Notes under the pieces: model-generated
What the model saw: only the letters and a program-made list of their open reading frames with translations
What the model was told of the DNA's origin: nothing
Database searches by the model: none
Shown: piece after piece, positions 28,095 to 37,212 of the stretch
Position numbering within the stretch: position 1 is the first letter of the stretch
Layout: every line of letters starts with the position of its first letter
DNA from: an uncultured Methylobacillus sp.
Lineage (GTDB): Bacteria; Pseudomonadota; Gammaproteobacteria; Burkholderiales; Methylophilaceae
Assembly: GCA_946478865.1 (NCBI GenBank)
Contig: CAMLDO010000002.1
Location: forward strand, 197,732-261,731
Direction: 5' to 3'
DNA: 64,000 nucleotides
Program-made: the position numbers and the translations under genes

Positions 28095-30209
28095 ATGAAA
28101 CTCTTTGCCCATATCCGCAGCCGCGTATTGGTGCTGGCGATCCTGCCGGCACTGATGATCGCGGTGCTGCTGACTGCACACGCCACCAAGCAGAGCCTGA
28201 GCGAGCTCGACAACGGCCTGCACGAGCGCGGGCGTACCATTGCGCTGCAACTGGCCGCAGCTGCCGAATATGGCGTGGTTTCCGGCAATGCCGCCATCCT
28301 GCGCGCCCTGGTACAGCAGACGATGAATCAGGGCAACGCTATCCAGTCGGTCATGGTGATCGACAATCTGGGCCGCACGCTGGCCGTGAGCGGCAAGCCG
28401 GTATTGCCGCAGACCGTGCATGCCGAGAGCACCGCTGCCACGCCGGGCGAATGGGACGGCGAAGGGCACATGATGTTCAGCGCGCCGGTTACACGCGGCG
28501 AGGTACAGATCGACGACTACAACGACCTGCTGGATGTGAACGAAGCCACCCGCAACCAGGTGGTCGGGCAAGTGTATGTGGTACTGGCGACAGCCAACCT
28601 GGCCGAACTCAAGGAGCGCCTTGTCGGCCATAACCTGCTGATCGGCCTGGTCGGGCTCGCACTCAGCGGGCTGCTCGGCTGGCGCATTGGCCGCGGCATC
28701 GCGCTGCCCATCCATACGATGGCCGGTGCGGTGGACAAGATAGCCGACGGTCAGCTGGATGCGCGCGTAGCCGAAACCTCCCCCGGCGAGCTGGGCGCGC
28801 TGGAGCGCGGTTTCAACACGATGGCGTCCAGGTTGCAGCAGGCGCACGGCACGATGCAGGAGCGCATCGACGAAGCCACTCAACAGCTGCGCTATCAGGC
28901 GCGCCACGACGTACTGACCGGGCTGGTCAACCGGCGCGAGATCGAAGCGCGGCTGGAGCGGGCGCTGGGCGATGCGCGCGAAAACGGCACGCAGCATGTG
29001 TTCTGCTACATGGATCTCGATCAGTTCAAGATCGTCAACGACACCTGCGGCCACCATGCCGGCGACGCGCTGCTGCGTCAGCTCAGCCTGATCCTGCGCC
29101 AACGCGTGCGTGAAGTGGATACGCTGGCGCGGCTGGGCGGCGACGAGTTCGGGCTGTTGCTGGAAAACTGCTCCATCGTCGATGCGCGCCGCATGTCGCA
29201 GGAGCTGCTGGACAGCATCAACGCCTTCCGCTTCGTGCACGAGGACAAGATTTTCGGCCTGGGCGTCAGCATCGGCATGGTCGCGATCACCGCGCAGACA
29301 CCGTCGGTGGAAAGCCTACTGAGCGCCTCCGACAGCGCCTGCTTCGCCGCCAAGGACAACGGCCGCAACCGCATCCATCTGTTCGAGCCGGAAGACGGCG
29401 AGTTGGCGCGCCGCCAGGGCGAGATGCAGTGGATCGCGCGCATCAAGCAGGCGCTGGAGGAAAACCGTTTCTGCCTTTACTGCCAGCCCATCCTGCCGCT
29501 GGCCGCGGAGCAGCATCAGCCGCGCTATTTCGAGATTCTGCTGCGCAAGATCGGCGACGAAGGCAAGATCATCCCGCCGATGGCTTTCATCCCGGCGGCG
29601 GAGCGTTTCCACATGATGCCGGCGATCGACCGCTGGGTGATCCGCCACGCCTTCTCCGCCTACCGCCGCCTGCTCGACAGGCACGGCAGCGAAGTGCAGT
29701 GCGTATTCACCATCAACCTCTCGGGCGTTTCGCTAGGCGACCCCGAGCTGCTCGCCTACATCATGGACCAGTTGATCCTTCACGGCGTACCGCCCACCGG
29801 CATCTGCTTCGAGATCACCGAAACCGCCGCCATCGTCAATCTGGCGCAAACCATGGAGCTTATCAAGACGCTGAAGGAAGTCGGCTGCGGCTTCCTGCTG
29901 GACGATTTCGGCAGCGGCATGTCGTCTTTCGCATACCTGAAAAATCTGCCGGTGGACTTCATCAAGATCGACGGCACGTTCGTGCGCGACATCGCCACCA
30001 ACCCGATCGATCTCGCCATGGTGCAATCCATTCATGGCATCGCCCGTGCGATGCAGATCAAGACCATCGCCGAATTCGTCGAAAGCACGGCCGCGATGGA
30101 AATGCTGCAGGCGATGGGGGTACACTACGGCCAGGGATACCATCTCGGCAAACCGATTCCGGTCGAACAAGCGATAGAGCAACTAGACCGGAGCTCGCTC
30201 AACATCTAA
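28095..30209 (+). CDS. Membrane GGDEF-EAL protein with periplasmic sensor
   Basis: This 704-residue protein has membrane segments at about 11-30 and 181-200 enclosing a periplasmic domain of about 150 residues, then HAMP (to about 255), GGDEF (348-352 in RLGGDEF) with an RxxD inhibition site (REVD), and an EAL-type domain. The EAL motif is EIL (Glu480), but other catalytic motifs ([32 protein letters not shown]) are mostly kept. It likely makes or breaks c-di-GMP in response to a periplasmic cue. Its position after the TonB receptor and PF04392-like genes suggests those supply the cue. Confidence 0.92.
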   Translation: MKLFAHIRSRVLVLAILPALMIAVLLTAHATKQSLSELDNGLHERGRTIALQLAAAAEYGVVSGNAAILRALVQQTMNQGNAIQSVMVIDNLGRTLAVSGKPVLPQTVHAESTAATPGEWDGEGHMMFSAPVTRGEVQIDDYNDLLDVNEATRNQVVGQVYVVLATANLAELKERLVGHNLLIGLVGLALSGLLGWRIGRGIALPIHTMAGAVDKIADGQLDARVAETSPGELGALERGFNTMASRLQQAHGTMQERIDEATQQLRYQARHDVLTGLVNRREIEARLERALGDARENGTQHVFCYMDLDQFKIVNDTCGHHAGDALLRQLSLILRQRVREVDTLARLGGDEFGLLLENCSIVDARRMSQELLDSINAFRFVHEDKIFGLGVSIGMVAITAQTPSVESLLSASDSACFAAKDNGRNRIHLFEPEDGELARRQGEMQWIARIKQALEENRFCLYCQPILPLAAEQHQPRYFEILLRKIGDEGKIIPPMAFIPAAERFHMMPAIDRWVIRHAFSAYRRLLDRHGSEVQCVFTINLSGVSLGDPELLAYIMDQLILHGVPPTGICFEITETAAIVNLAQTMELIKTLKEVGCGFLLDDFGSGMSSFAYLKNLPVDFIKIDGTFVRDIATNPIDLAMVQSIHGIARAMQIKTIAEFVESTAAMEMLQAMGVHYGQGYHLGKPIPVEQAIEQLDRSSLNI

Positions 30210-30238
30210 GCCGCCTCGCGGCTCACGGAATCTTCATC

Positions 30239-30871
30239 GTGCGCACAGTATTGATCGCAAACCCCAAGGGCGGCAGCGGAAAGACCACGCTGGCCACCAA
30301 TCTCGCCGGCTATTTCGCGACGCGCGGCCGCCGCGTGCTGCTCGCCGACCTCGACCGCCAGCAGTCGGCGCTGCAATGGCTGAGGCGCCGGCCGTACAAA
30401 CTGCCGCTGATCCAGGGCGTGGACGGGCGCAAGGAGAAGTTCGACGATCCCGGGGCGGAGTGGACCATCGTGGATTCGCCCGCCGGCATGCATGGCGACA
30501 AAATGTCCGAGGCCGTGCGGATCGCCGACTGGATACTCGTGCCGATGCAGCCCTCGGCATTCGACATGGGCGCCACGCGCGACTTTCTCGAATGGCTGCG
30601 CGAGGAAAAAGCGATACGCAAGGAGCGCGTCCCCGTGGGGCTGATCGGCATGCGCGTGCATGCACGCACCCATTCTGCCGCCGCACTGAATGATTTCCTC
30701 AAGACCGCGGGCTTTGCCGTGCCTGCGAGCCTGCGCGACGCCCAGGTATATGCGCTCGCGGCGGAACAGGGCGCGAGCCTGTTCGATATCCGCCCTTCGC
30801 AGGTTGCGCGCGACCTGCAGCAATGGGCGCCCCTGCTGCACTGGCTCACCGCCGCGCAAAAGCATGGCTAA
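30239..30871 (+). CDS. Orphan ParA/MinD-type ATPase
   Basis: This 210-residue ATPase has the deviant Walker [10 protein letters not shown] near the N-terminus, [11 protein letters not shown] (A' region) and WTIVDSPAG (Walker B region). ParA-family proteins position DNA or protein complexes by cycling on the nucleoid or membrane. No parB partner is in view, so it is not a standard partition pair. The GTG at 30239 has GGAA 8 bases upstream; the open frame continues further but overlaps the GGDEF-EAL gene. It overlaps the CYTH-CHAD gene by 8 bases, indicating translational coupling. Confidence 0.83.
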   Translation: MRTVLIANPKGGSGKTTLATNLAGYFATRGRRVLLADLDRQQSALQWLRRRPYKLPLIQGVDGRKEKFDDPGAEWTIVDSPAGMHGDKMSEAVRIADWILVPMQPSAFDMGATRDFLEWLREEKAIRKERVPVGLIGMRVHARTHSAAALNDFLKTAGFAVPASLRDAQVYALAAEQGASLFDIRPSQVARDLQQWAPLLHWLTAAQKHG

Positions 30872-32366
30872 CGAAATCGAGCTCAAACTGCGCATCCGCG
30901 CCGCCGACCTTCCACGCTTGCGCCAGCATCCAGCGGTGAAACAGGCGCTGGTCGGCAAGCCGGTCACGCGTCGCCTCACCAGCATCTATTACGACACGCC
31001 CGAACTGACGCTGCTCGACAAAAGCCTGAGCCTGCGCGTGCGCCGCATGTCAGGCGGCTGGTTCCAGGCAGTCAAGGGTGCCGGGCATTCGCTCGCCGGC
31101 CTGCACCAGCGCATGGAATGGGAAGACATCATCGCGCACGGCGAGCCCGACTTCAGCAAGATCACCGATCCCGCCCTGACCAAGGTATTCGACGATCCCG
31201 ATCTGCGCGCAGCCTTGCGCCCCATTTTCACGACCGATGTGCGCCGCACCGAATGGCAGCTCAAGCCCGATGCCGATAGCGATATCGAAATGGCGCTCGA
31301 CCTCGGCGACCTCATCGTCGACGACAAGCGCGAGCCGATCTGCGAGGTCGAGCTGGAACTGAAATCCGGCGAGCCGATCCGCCTGTTCGAGTTCGCGCTC
31401 ACGCTGCTGCAGGACATCCCGCTCTGGATCGAGAACGTGAGCAAGGCGCAGCGCGGCTATGCCTACTACCGGCCACAGCTGGCGGCAGCGCGCCACGCGA
31501 AAGACGTGCGGCTCAAGCACGGCATGTCGCCGGCGGAAGCCTGCCGCGCGATCCTGTGGGAGTGCCTCGCCCACTTGCAGGGCAATCACGATGCCGTGCT
31601 GCACGAGCAGGACAGCGAAGGTATCCATCAAATGCGCGTCGCTCTTCGGCGCATGCGCTCCGCGGTGGCCATGTTTGCTGCCTTCATGCCGCCAGCCGAC
31701 CATCTGAAAGAGGAGCTCCGCTGGCTGGCCGGAACCTTGGGCGCCGCCCGCGATCTGGATGTCTTCATTGAGGAAACGTTGCCACCGCTGCAAGTCGCGC
31801 TCGATCATCCCGGCCTGGAACAGCTCGCGAACCGGGCACGCAAACAGGCGGACATTGCCCGTCAGGAAGTGCGCATTGCCCTGGAGTCCCAGCGCTATCA
31901 GCGCCTGTTGCTGGAGCTCGGCGTCTGGATGGAGCGCCCTGTCCCCGACATCGAAAAGCAGGAGCTGGCTCCTTTTGCACGCGACCTGCTTTCCCGGCGC
32001 TATCGCCAGTTGCGCCGGCGCGGCAAACACTGCACAAAACTGTCCGCGGAGGAGCGCCACGCACTGCGCATTTCCGCGAAGAAGCTGCGCTACGCATCCG
32101 AATTCCTCGCAAGCCTGTATAAACCGGAACCCGCGCGCCCGTTTCTGCGCCAACTGACGCGCCTGCTCGGCCTGCTCGGCGAACTCAACGATCTCGCAGT
32201 GACGCAGCGGCTGCTGGAAAACCTCCAGGGCGGTCGCACGAACGTTCCGATACGCGAAGCCCGTCTGCTCGTCCTTGGATGGTGCTCGGCACAAAGCCAG
32301 AACCAGCTCGGGCAGCTCAAGCGCCGCTGGCAGCGTTTCGCACGAACCGCGCCATTCTGGCTCTGA
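30864..32366 (+). CDS. CYTH-CHAD domain protein
   Basis: This 500-residue protein has an N-terminal CYTH triphosphate tunnel domain (about 1-205) with the EIELKLRI signature, charged barrel strands LSLRVRRM and EVELELKSG, and a C-terminal CHAD domain (about 215-500), an alpha-helical module rich in conserved His and Lys/Arg ([37 protein letters not shown]). CYTH domains hydrolyse or bind triphosphates and CHAD domains are known to bind polyphosphate. A polyphosphate-related function is thus likely but not shown by the sequence. It is coupled to the ParA-like gene, an unusual partner. Confidence 0.9.
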   Translation: MANEIELKLRIRAADLPRLRQHPAVKQALVGKPVTRRLTSIYYDTPELTLLDKSLSLRVRRMSGGWFQAVKGAGHSLAGLHQRMEWEDIIAHGEPDFSKITDPALTKVFDDPDLRAALRPIFTTDVRRTEWQLKPDADSDIEMALDLGDLIVDDKREPICEVELELKSGEPIRLFEFALTLLQDIPLWIENVSKAQRGYAYYRPQLAAARHAKDVRLKHGMSPAEACRAILWECLAHLQGNHDAVLHEQDSEGIHQMRVALRRMRSAVAMFAAFMPPADHLKEELRWLAGTLGAARDLDVFIEETLPPLQVALDHPGLEQLANRARKQADIARQEVRIALESQRYQRLLLELGVWMERPVPDIEKQELAPFARDLLSRRYRQLRRRGKHCTKLSAEERHALRISAKKLRYASEFLASLYKPEPARPFLRQLTRLLGLLGELNDLAVTQRLLENLQGGRTNVPIREARLLVLGWCSAQSQNQLGQLKRRWQRFARTAPFWL

Positions 32367-32415
32367 GCAACGAGTGATATGATTCCTTACCCTTGACACG
32401 CAGCTAGGAAACAAC

Positions 32416-32799
32416 ATGAATCTGGAAAAGGTCGCTTTCGGCTTCTTCATCGTGCTGGCGATGACGCTCAATTTCGGTTTTTTCATCGGTGATTTGGGCA
32501 ATCCCGAATACCATCACCCTTACGAGCTCTATGCCGCTATCGTCGTGAACCTCATCGCGACCGTGCTGAAATTCGGCGACCGTACCCAGATCGGCGCGAT
32601 CCATCTGTCCACCAGCCTCGTGGCCGACCTGCAGCTCATCGCCGGCGCGATCATCTGGGCCGCGGCCGGTCATATGGGCAGCATGGATATTTCCACCAGC
32701 ACCATGGTAAGCATCGTCTCGCTCTCCGGCGGCGCCTTCCTTGCCAACGTCACTTCCGTGATCCTGCTCATCATCGAAACCATCATGCTGCGTCGTTGA
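32416..32799 (+). CDS. DUF6394-type small membrane protein
   Basis: This 127-residue hydrophobic protein has about three membrane segments (5-25, 38-55 and 72-120 including two hydrophobic stretches). It starts MNLEKVAFGFF and contains HPYELYAAIVVNLIATVLKFGDRTQ. I recognise it as the DUF6394-like family, which often sits next to a potassium channel gene. Function is unknown; it may be an accessory subunit. It lies 15 bases upstream of the RCK channel gene, and the stop-start spacing suggests cotranscription. Confidence 0.72.
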   Translation: MNLEKVAFGFFIVLAMTLNFGFFIGDLGNPEYHHPYELYAAIVVNLIATVLKFGDRTQIGAIHLSTSLVADLQLIAGAIIWAAAGHMGSMDISTSTMVSIVSLSGGAFLANVTSVILLIIETIMLRR

Positions 32800-32814
32800 T
32801 CGCAGCGGGACCTC

Positions 32815-34515
32815 GTGAACAGCATCTTTTTCCTGATTCTGCGGCGCATGCGCGCGCCGCTGATCACCGTCATCGTCAGCTACGCGATCTCGGTGCTCGG
32901 CTTCACCCTCATGCCGGGGACGGACCCCCAGGGCAACCCCTGGCACATGAGCATCTTCGAGGCGTTCTACGTCGTCAGCTACACCGCCACCACCATCGGC
33001 TTCGGCGAAATCCCCTACGCTTTCAGCGCAGCGCAGCGCCTGTGGATGACATTCTCGATCTACCTGACGGTGGTCTCCTGGTTCTACGCGCTGGGGAAAA
33101 TCATCGCGCTGGTGCAGGACCCGGCCTTACGCCAGGCCATCACGGTGGCACGTTTCGCGCGCTCGGTGCGCCAGTTGCGCGAGCCGTTCTACATCGTCTG
33201 CGGCTACGGCGAAACGGGCGGCCTGCTGGTCAATGCGCTCGACGGCAAGGGCCTCCGCGCGGTGACGCTGGATATCGATCAAGAGCGCATCAGCGAGCTG
33301 GAACTGCAGGACTATCAATACCCGGTACCGGGTCTCTGCGCCGATGCGCAACTGCCCGACATTTTGCTGCTGGCCGGCATTCAGCACCCGCAGTGCGGCG
33401 GTGTCGCGGCGCTTACCAACAACGATCATGTCAATCTCGCGGTCGCAGTCGCGGTCAAGCTCATCAACCCCGATCTCAAGGTGCTCTGCCGCGCCGAGCA
33501 TACGGAAACGGCCGCCAACATGGCTTCGTTCGGCACCGACCACATCATCAATCCCTATGAGTTGTTCGGCGAACACCTCGCGATGGAAATTCACTCGCTC
33601 GGTACCTATCTGCTGCACGAATGGCTGACCGGCGTGCCGGGTACCGCGCTGCCCTCGCCTACGCCGCCGCCTGTCGGCCACTGGGTGGTGTGCGGCTACG
33701 GCCGGTTCGGCAAGGCGGTGGTGAAGAACCTCGCGCAGGAAGGCGCCAGCACGCAGATCGTCGAAGCCCGGCCCGAGGCGACCGGCTGCGAAGGCAACAG
33801 CATTCGCGGCAGCGGCACCGAGGCGCGCACGCTCATCGAGGCGGGGATCGAGCGCGCCGTCGGTATCGTCGCGGGCACCGACAACGACATCAACAACCTC
33901 TCCATCGCGATGACGGCACTGGAGCTGAAGTCCGACCTGTTCGTCGTGATCCGCAAGAACCGCCGCTTCAACAGCTCGCTGTTCCGCCAGTTCAACGCCG
34001 ACATCACGATGCAGATGAGCGACATCATCGCGCACGAGTGCCTGGCACACCTCATTACGCCCATGCTGGCGCAATTCCTCCAGTCGGCGCGCAGCCAGAG
34101 CAATGTCTGGGCTAATCAGCTCATCAGCCAACTGGTCGAAATCATGGGGGAGAGCGTTCCGGAAACCTGGGGCGCCTATATCAACCCCGAACGGGCGCCG
34201 GCAGTGATGCGGCTGCTGAACCAGGGCCAAACCGTGACGCTGGAACTGTTGACGCGCGATCCTTTCAACCGCGACCAGTCGCTGTACCTCATGCCGCTCT
34301 TGATGATGCGCAACAACCAGCCACATCTGCTGCCGCCTCTGGATACGCCGCTGCAACCGGGCGACCGCATCCTGTTCTGCGGCACCGCGACCGCCAAGGC
34401 GGTGCATCCGCTGCTGGTGCTGAACCTGAAAGTACTGAGCTACGTCAAGGAGGGGATCGAAGTGCCGGACGGCATCGTCTGGCGCTGGATCGGCCGTCTG
34501 CGCGAAAAATCCTGA
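32815..34515 (+). CDS. Two-TM potassium channel with two RCK domains
   Basis: This 566-residue protein has an outer helix near the N-terminus (LITVIVSYAISVLGFTL), a pore loop with filter TTIGFGE in place of the common TVGYG, and an inner helix (LWMTFSIYLTVVSWFYALG). Two TrkA-N/RCK NAD-binding domains follow, with FYIVCGYGETG and WVVCGYGRFG, each with a Rossmann glycine motif, and TrkA-C regions. Filters with Phe and Ile variants still select K+ in other channels. It starts with GTG; GGGA is 5 bases upstream. Regulation by nucleotide or ion ligand through RCK is expected from the family. Confidence 0.9.
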   Translation: MNSIFFLILRRMRAPLITVIVSYAISVLGFTLMPGTDPQGNPWHMSIFEAFYVVSYTATTIGFGEIPYAFSAAQRLWMTFSIYLTVVSWFYALGKIIALVQDPALRQAITVARFARSVRQLREPFYIVCGYGETGGLLVNALDGKGLRAVTLDIDQERISELELQDYQYPVPGLCADAQLPDILLLAGIQHPQCGGVAALTNNDHVNLAVAVAVKLINPDLKVLCRAEHTETAANMASFGTDHIINPYELFGEHLAMEIHSLGTYLLHEWLTGVPGTALPSPTPPPVGHWVVCGYGRFGKAVVKNLAQEGASTQIVEARPEATGCEGNSIRGSGTEARTLIEAGIERAVGIVAGTDNDINNLSIAMTALELKSDLFVVIRKNRRFNSSLFRQFNADITMQMSDIIAHECLAHLITPMLAQFLQSARSQSNVWANQLISQLVEIMGESVPETWGAYINPERAPAVMRLLNQGQTVTLELLTRDPFNRDQSLYLMPLLMMRNNQPHLLPPLDTPLQPGDRILFCGTATAKAVHPLLVLNLKVLSYVKEGIEVPDGIVWRWIGRLREKS

Positions 34516-34559
34516 TGCCCGTCGCCGCATGACGGCAGGCATCGCCTACATCAAGAATC

Positions 34560-35777
34560 ATGGACATACAGCCCCTACGCAACCCCGCATTTATCAAGCT
34601 TCTGGCTTTCCGCATCCAGATCGTGCTCTCCTACCAGATTGTCGCCGTCGTGGTTGGCTGGCACATCTACGAGCTCACGCGCGACCCGCTCGCGCTCGGG
34701 CTGATCGGCCTCGCGGAAGTCATTCCCTACTTCGGCTGCGCGCTGTTCGCGGGATATGCGGTAGATCACCATTCCCGCCGCATGTTCGGCGTGCTGGCGT
34801 GCGCGATGCTGTTTTTGAATGCGCTCACGCTGCTGGGGGTGGCAGCCGGGCTCGTCGCCGGAGATCCCACGCTGTGGATCTATGGCTCCATCGTACTGAC
34901 GGGCATTGCGCGGGCCTTCATCGGTCCTTCGTACAATGCGCTGTTCGCGCTCATCCTGCCGCGCAAACAGTACGCCCGCGCGGCAGGCGTCGGCACCTCC
35001 ATCTTCCAGGCGGGGCTGGTGATCGGGCCGGCGCTCGGCGGCGTTCTGGTAGGCTTTGCCGGCAAGAGCACTGCTTACGCAGTCGCCACGGTGCTGGCGC
35101 TCTCCGCCGCCGCGATGCTGCTCTCGCTGCGCATCAAGGAACCGCCGCCTGCCGAAAGCGCGCCTATCCTCACGAGCATTGCCGAGGGCCTGCGCTTCGT
35201 CGCCAACAATCAGATCATGCTCGGCGCGCAAGCGCTGGACATGTTCGCGGTGCTGTTCGGCGGTGCTGTCGCGATGTTGCCTGCCTTCATCCACGACATC
35301 TTCCATTATGGGCCGGAAGGGCTGGGCATCCTGCGCGCGGCCCCGGCCATCGGCGCCATTGCGACGGGCCTCTATCTCGCGCGCCATCCGCTCGACAAGC
35401 ATGCGGGCCGCTGGCTGCTGACCGCCGTCGCCGGCTTCGGGCTGTGCATCATCGGGTTCGCGCTCTCGCCGAATTTCTGGATGGCAGGGGTAATGCTGCT
35501 GCTTTCTGGCGCCTGCGACGGCGTGAGCGTGGTGCTGCGCAGCACCATCATGCAGCTCATGACGCCGGACACCATGCGTGGTCGCGTGGCGGCCATCAAC
35601 GGTATCTTCATTGGCTCGTCCAACGAACTCGGCGCCTTCGAATCCGGCGTGGCGGCGCGCCTGCTGGGCCTGGTGCCCTCGGTCATCTTCGGCGGCATGA
35701 TGACGCTGGGCGTGGTCGCTGCGACCGCCAAGCTCGCGCCCAAGCTGCGCAAGCTCGAACTCAGCCACCTGCATTAG
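34560..35777 (+). CDS. MFS transporter, EntS-like
   Basis: This 405-residue protein has about twelve membrane segments and belongs to the major facilitator superfamily. The N-terminus RIQIVLSYQIVAVVVGWHIYELTRDPLALGLIGLAE is typical of the EntS-like exporters (quoted in parts: WHIYELTRDPLALGLIGLAE). The loop motif AGYAVDHHSRRM is visible. The substrate cannot be predicted. It follows the channel gene on the same strand after 44 bases. A hairpin lies just after the stop, but its long T-run is on the minus strand. Confidence 0.85.
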   Translation: MDIQPLRNPAFIKLLAFRIQIVLSYQIVAVVVGWHIYELTRDPLALGLIGLAEVIPYFGCALFAGYAVDHHSRRMFGVLACAMLFLNALTLLGVAAGLVAGDPTLWIYGSIVLTGIARAFIGPSYNALFALILPRKQYARAAGVGTSIFQAGLVIGPALGGVLVGFAGKSTAYAVATVLALSAAAMLLSLRIKEPPPAESAPILTSIAEGLRFVANNQIMLGAQALDMFAVLFGGAVAMLPAFIHDIFHYGPEGLGILRAAPAIGAIATGLYLARHPLDKHAGRWLLTAVAGFGLCIIGFALSPNFWMAGVMLLLSGACDGVSVVLRSTIMQLMTPDTMRGRVAAINGIFIGSSNELGAFESGVAARLLGLVPSVIFGGMMTLGVVAATAKLAPKLRKLELSHLH

Positions 35778-35780
35778 GCC

Positions 35781-35813
35781 AAAAAAAAAACCGCCAGTCC
35801 TGCTGGCGGTTTA
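35781..35813 (-). terminator. Terminator with a ten-base A/T run
   Basis: CCGCCAG and CTGGCGG, extended by A/T pairs, form a hairpin with a five-base loop after a run of ten A (35781-35790). On the minus strand this reads as a stem followed by ten T, a strong terminator for the glycine-zipper gene. It may also stop the convergent MFS transcript less well. Confidence 0.85.
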
Positions 35814-35870
35814 GGTGGCTGACACTTGCTCAGGTCAGCCGACTCGTTCCTGCAACGAATTCAGCAAATC

Positions 35871-36461
35871 TCAATCGCGATCACGGTGCTTGTCCCAGCC
35901 ACGATGCCAGCCGTTGTCGCGATAGCGCGGCTCGAGGTAGCTGACTCGCTCATCGTTATCCGGCGCTACAGCGACGCGAACGCGGATGTTGCGGCCCGGA
36001 TCGTAGGGCATCACTGTGGTGTAATCGCGGCCGTCGAAGCGATAGGTCACCAGATAGTTGCGCGTCACGGTCTGCCAGTCATCCACGGTCACGCAGCGTT
36101 CCACCGGGCGGCTGCCGTAACTGCGGCGGTCGCTGTTATCGATGCGGTCGCCCACGATGGCACCTGTAGCCGCACCGACCGCGGCACCTGCAACGCGGCC
36201 GCTACCCTTGCCGATCTGGCTGCCGAGCAAACCGCCGGCAATGCCGCCGATGATGGCACCGCCGATATCGCGGCTGCCGGAATTGGAATAGGACTCGCGG
36301 GTGTACTCGGTACGGCACTCCTCGCGCGGAACATTGACGCGCTCGGTCTGAGGCGTCACGGAAATCACCCGGGCGGTATCGTAATAAACGTCATCGGCTG
36401 CTGCAGGCAGCGAAATGGCGCTTGCAATCATGATGGAAGCAGCAGTCTTGTTGATCTTCAC
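35871..36461 (-). CDS. Glycine-zipper envelope protein (17-kDa antigen-like)
   Basis: This 196-residue secreted protein has a signal peptide (to about residue 22, ISLPAAA) and a glycine-zipper region (GGAIIGGIAGGLLGSQIG, then RVAGAAVGAATGAIVGD) like outer-membrane 17-kDa antigen proteins. The C-terminal half (CVTVDDWQTVTRNYLVTYRFDG) resembles small envelope stress proteins. No lipobox Cys is seen. A paralogue lies at 61155 with the same layout. A strong terminator follows on the minus strand. Function is unknown. Confidence 0.85.
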   Translation of the reverse strand: MKINKTAASIMIASAISLPAAADDVYYDTARVISVTPQTERVNVPREECRTEYTRESYSNSGSRDIGGAIIGGIAGGLLGSQIGKGSGRVAGAAVGAATGAIVGDRIDNSDRRSYGSRPVERCVTVDDWQTVTRNYLVTYRFDGRDYTTVMPYDPGRNIRVRVAVAPDNDERVSYLEPRYRDNGWHRGWDKHRDRD

Positions 36462-36591
36462 GTGGAACTCCTTCTCTCGTTATCCGCCAATTTCTGGCGC
36501 ATGAGCAGATAACGCGACATCTCAAGCTGAAGTTGACCCGTGAATCCAGAGAAATACGTAAAAGTATGTAAAAGCCCCGATGCCCGGAATG

Positions 36592-36615
36592 AAAAACGCG
36601 GGCTCATGCCCGCGT
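36592..36615 (-). terminator. Terminator after the DUF882 gene
   Basis: ACGCGGGC (36596-36603) and GCCCGCGT (36608-36615) form an eight-base stem with a four-base loop. On the minus strand it is followed by TTTTT. It ends the L,D-transpeptidase/DUF882 transcript. Confidence 0.82.
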
Positions 36616-36636
36616 CCAGATATGCAATGCCTCCGA

Positions 36637-37212
36637 TCAGGAGCCGGTCCATTGCCGCACACGGCCGACATCGACATGTACGAAATCGGAAACCGGGTAA
36701 TAGCCCACGCCGCCCGCCTTCATCGACAACGCCGCGCGGTGCAGCGAGGAAAGATCGCGCCCCGGCAGGCGGATATCCACCGCCAGCCCGTCCATGTGCA
36801 GCGAATGCTTGGCGACGCCGCTGCTGTTCTTGGCCAGCATGGCGTTGGTTTTGGGCGAACGATAGCCGGAAATCACATGGAATGGCTTGTTCACATCGAG
36901 CTTGAGCGCAAGGTTGTGCAGCAGGTCCAGCAGCTGGGTATCGATGGGATTGACCACGCCGGTGCGGAAATCGCGCAACAGGTTGTAGATTTCCGCCAGC
37001 CCTTGTTGCTGATAACTGCCATCGGCCCAGTAGGTGGCGTTCAATTGCTCGCCGGTATGCAGATGATAAAAGGACAATGTACGCTCCGGGGGGGAAGCGA
37101 TATTGGCCAGTGCCTTGCCTGGAGCGCTGGCGGCCAGCAGCGCGGCGGCGCCCAGTTTGAGGAATCCGCGGCGGCTCAGCACCGATTCGGACAGTTCGTC
37201 TTGCTCTTTCAT
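36637..37212 (-). CDS. Tat-exported DUF882/YcbK-type peptidase-like protein
   Basis: This 191-residue protein has a twin-arginine signal (SRRGFLKLGAAALLAAS, residues about 13-30) and a M15-like peptidase fold as in DUF882/YcbK proteins, with candidate zinc ligands in SLHMDGLAVDIR and DFVHVDVGRVR. Relatives are thought to act on peptidoglycan peptides in the periplasm. The start overlaps the stop of the L,D-transpeptidase gene by 4 bases (ATGA) with AGGAG upstream, so the two form a coupled cell-wall operon. A terminator follows. Confidence 0.88.
   Translation of the reverse strand: MKEQDELSESVLSRRGFLKLGAAALLAASAPGKALANIASPPERTLSFYHLHTGEQLNATYWADGSYQQQGLAEIYNLLRDFRTGVVNPIDTQLLDLLHNLALKLDVNKPFHVISGYRSPKTNAMLAKNSSGVAKHSLHMDGLAVDIRLPGRDLSSLHRAALSMKAGGVGYYPVSDFVHVDVGRVRQWTGS

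Noticed and set aside
33127..34542. A 471-residue minus-strand frame across the RCK channel
   Set aside because: It is a shadow of the channel gene with low-complexity Arg/Gln/His composition.
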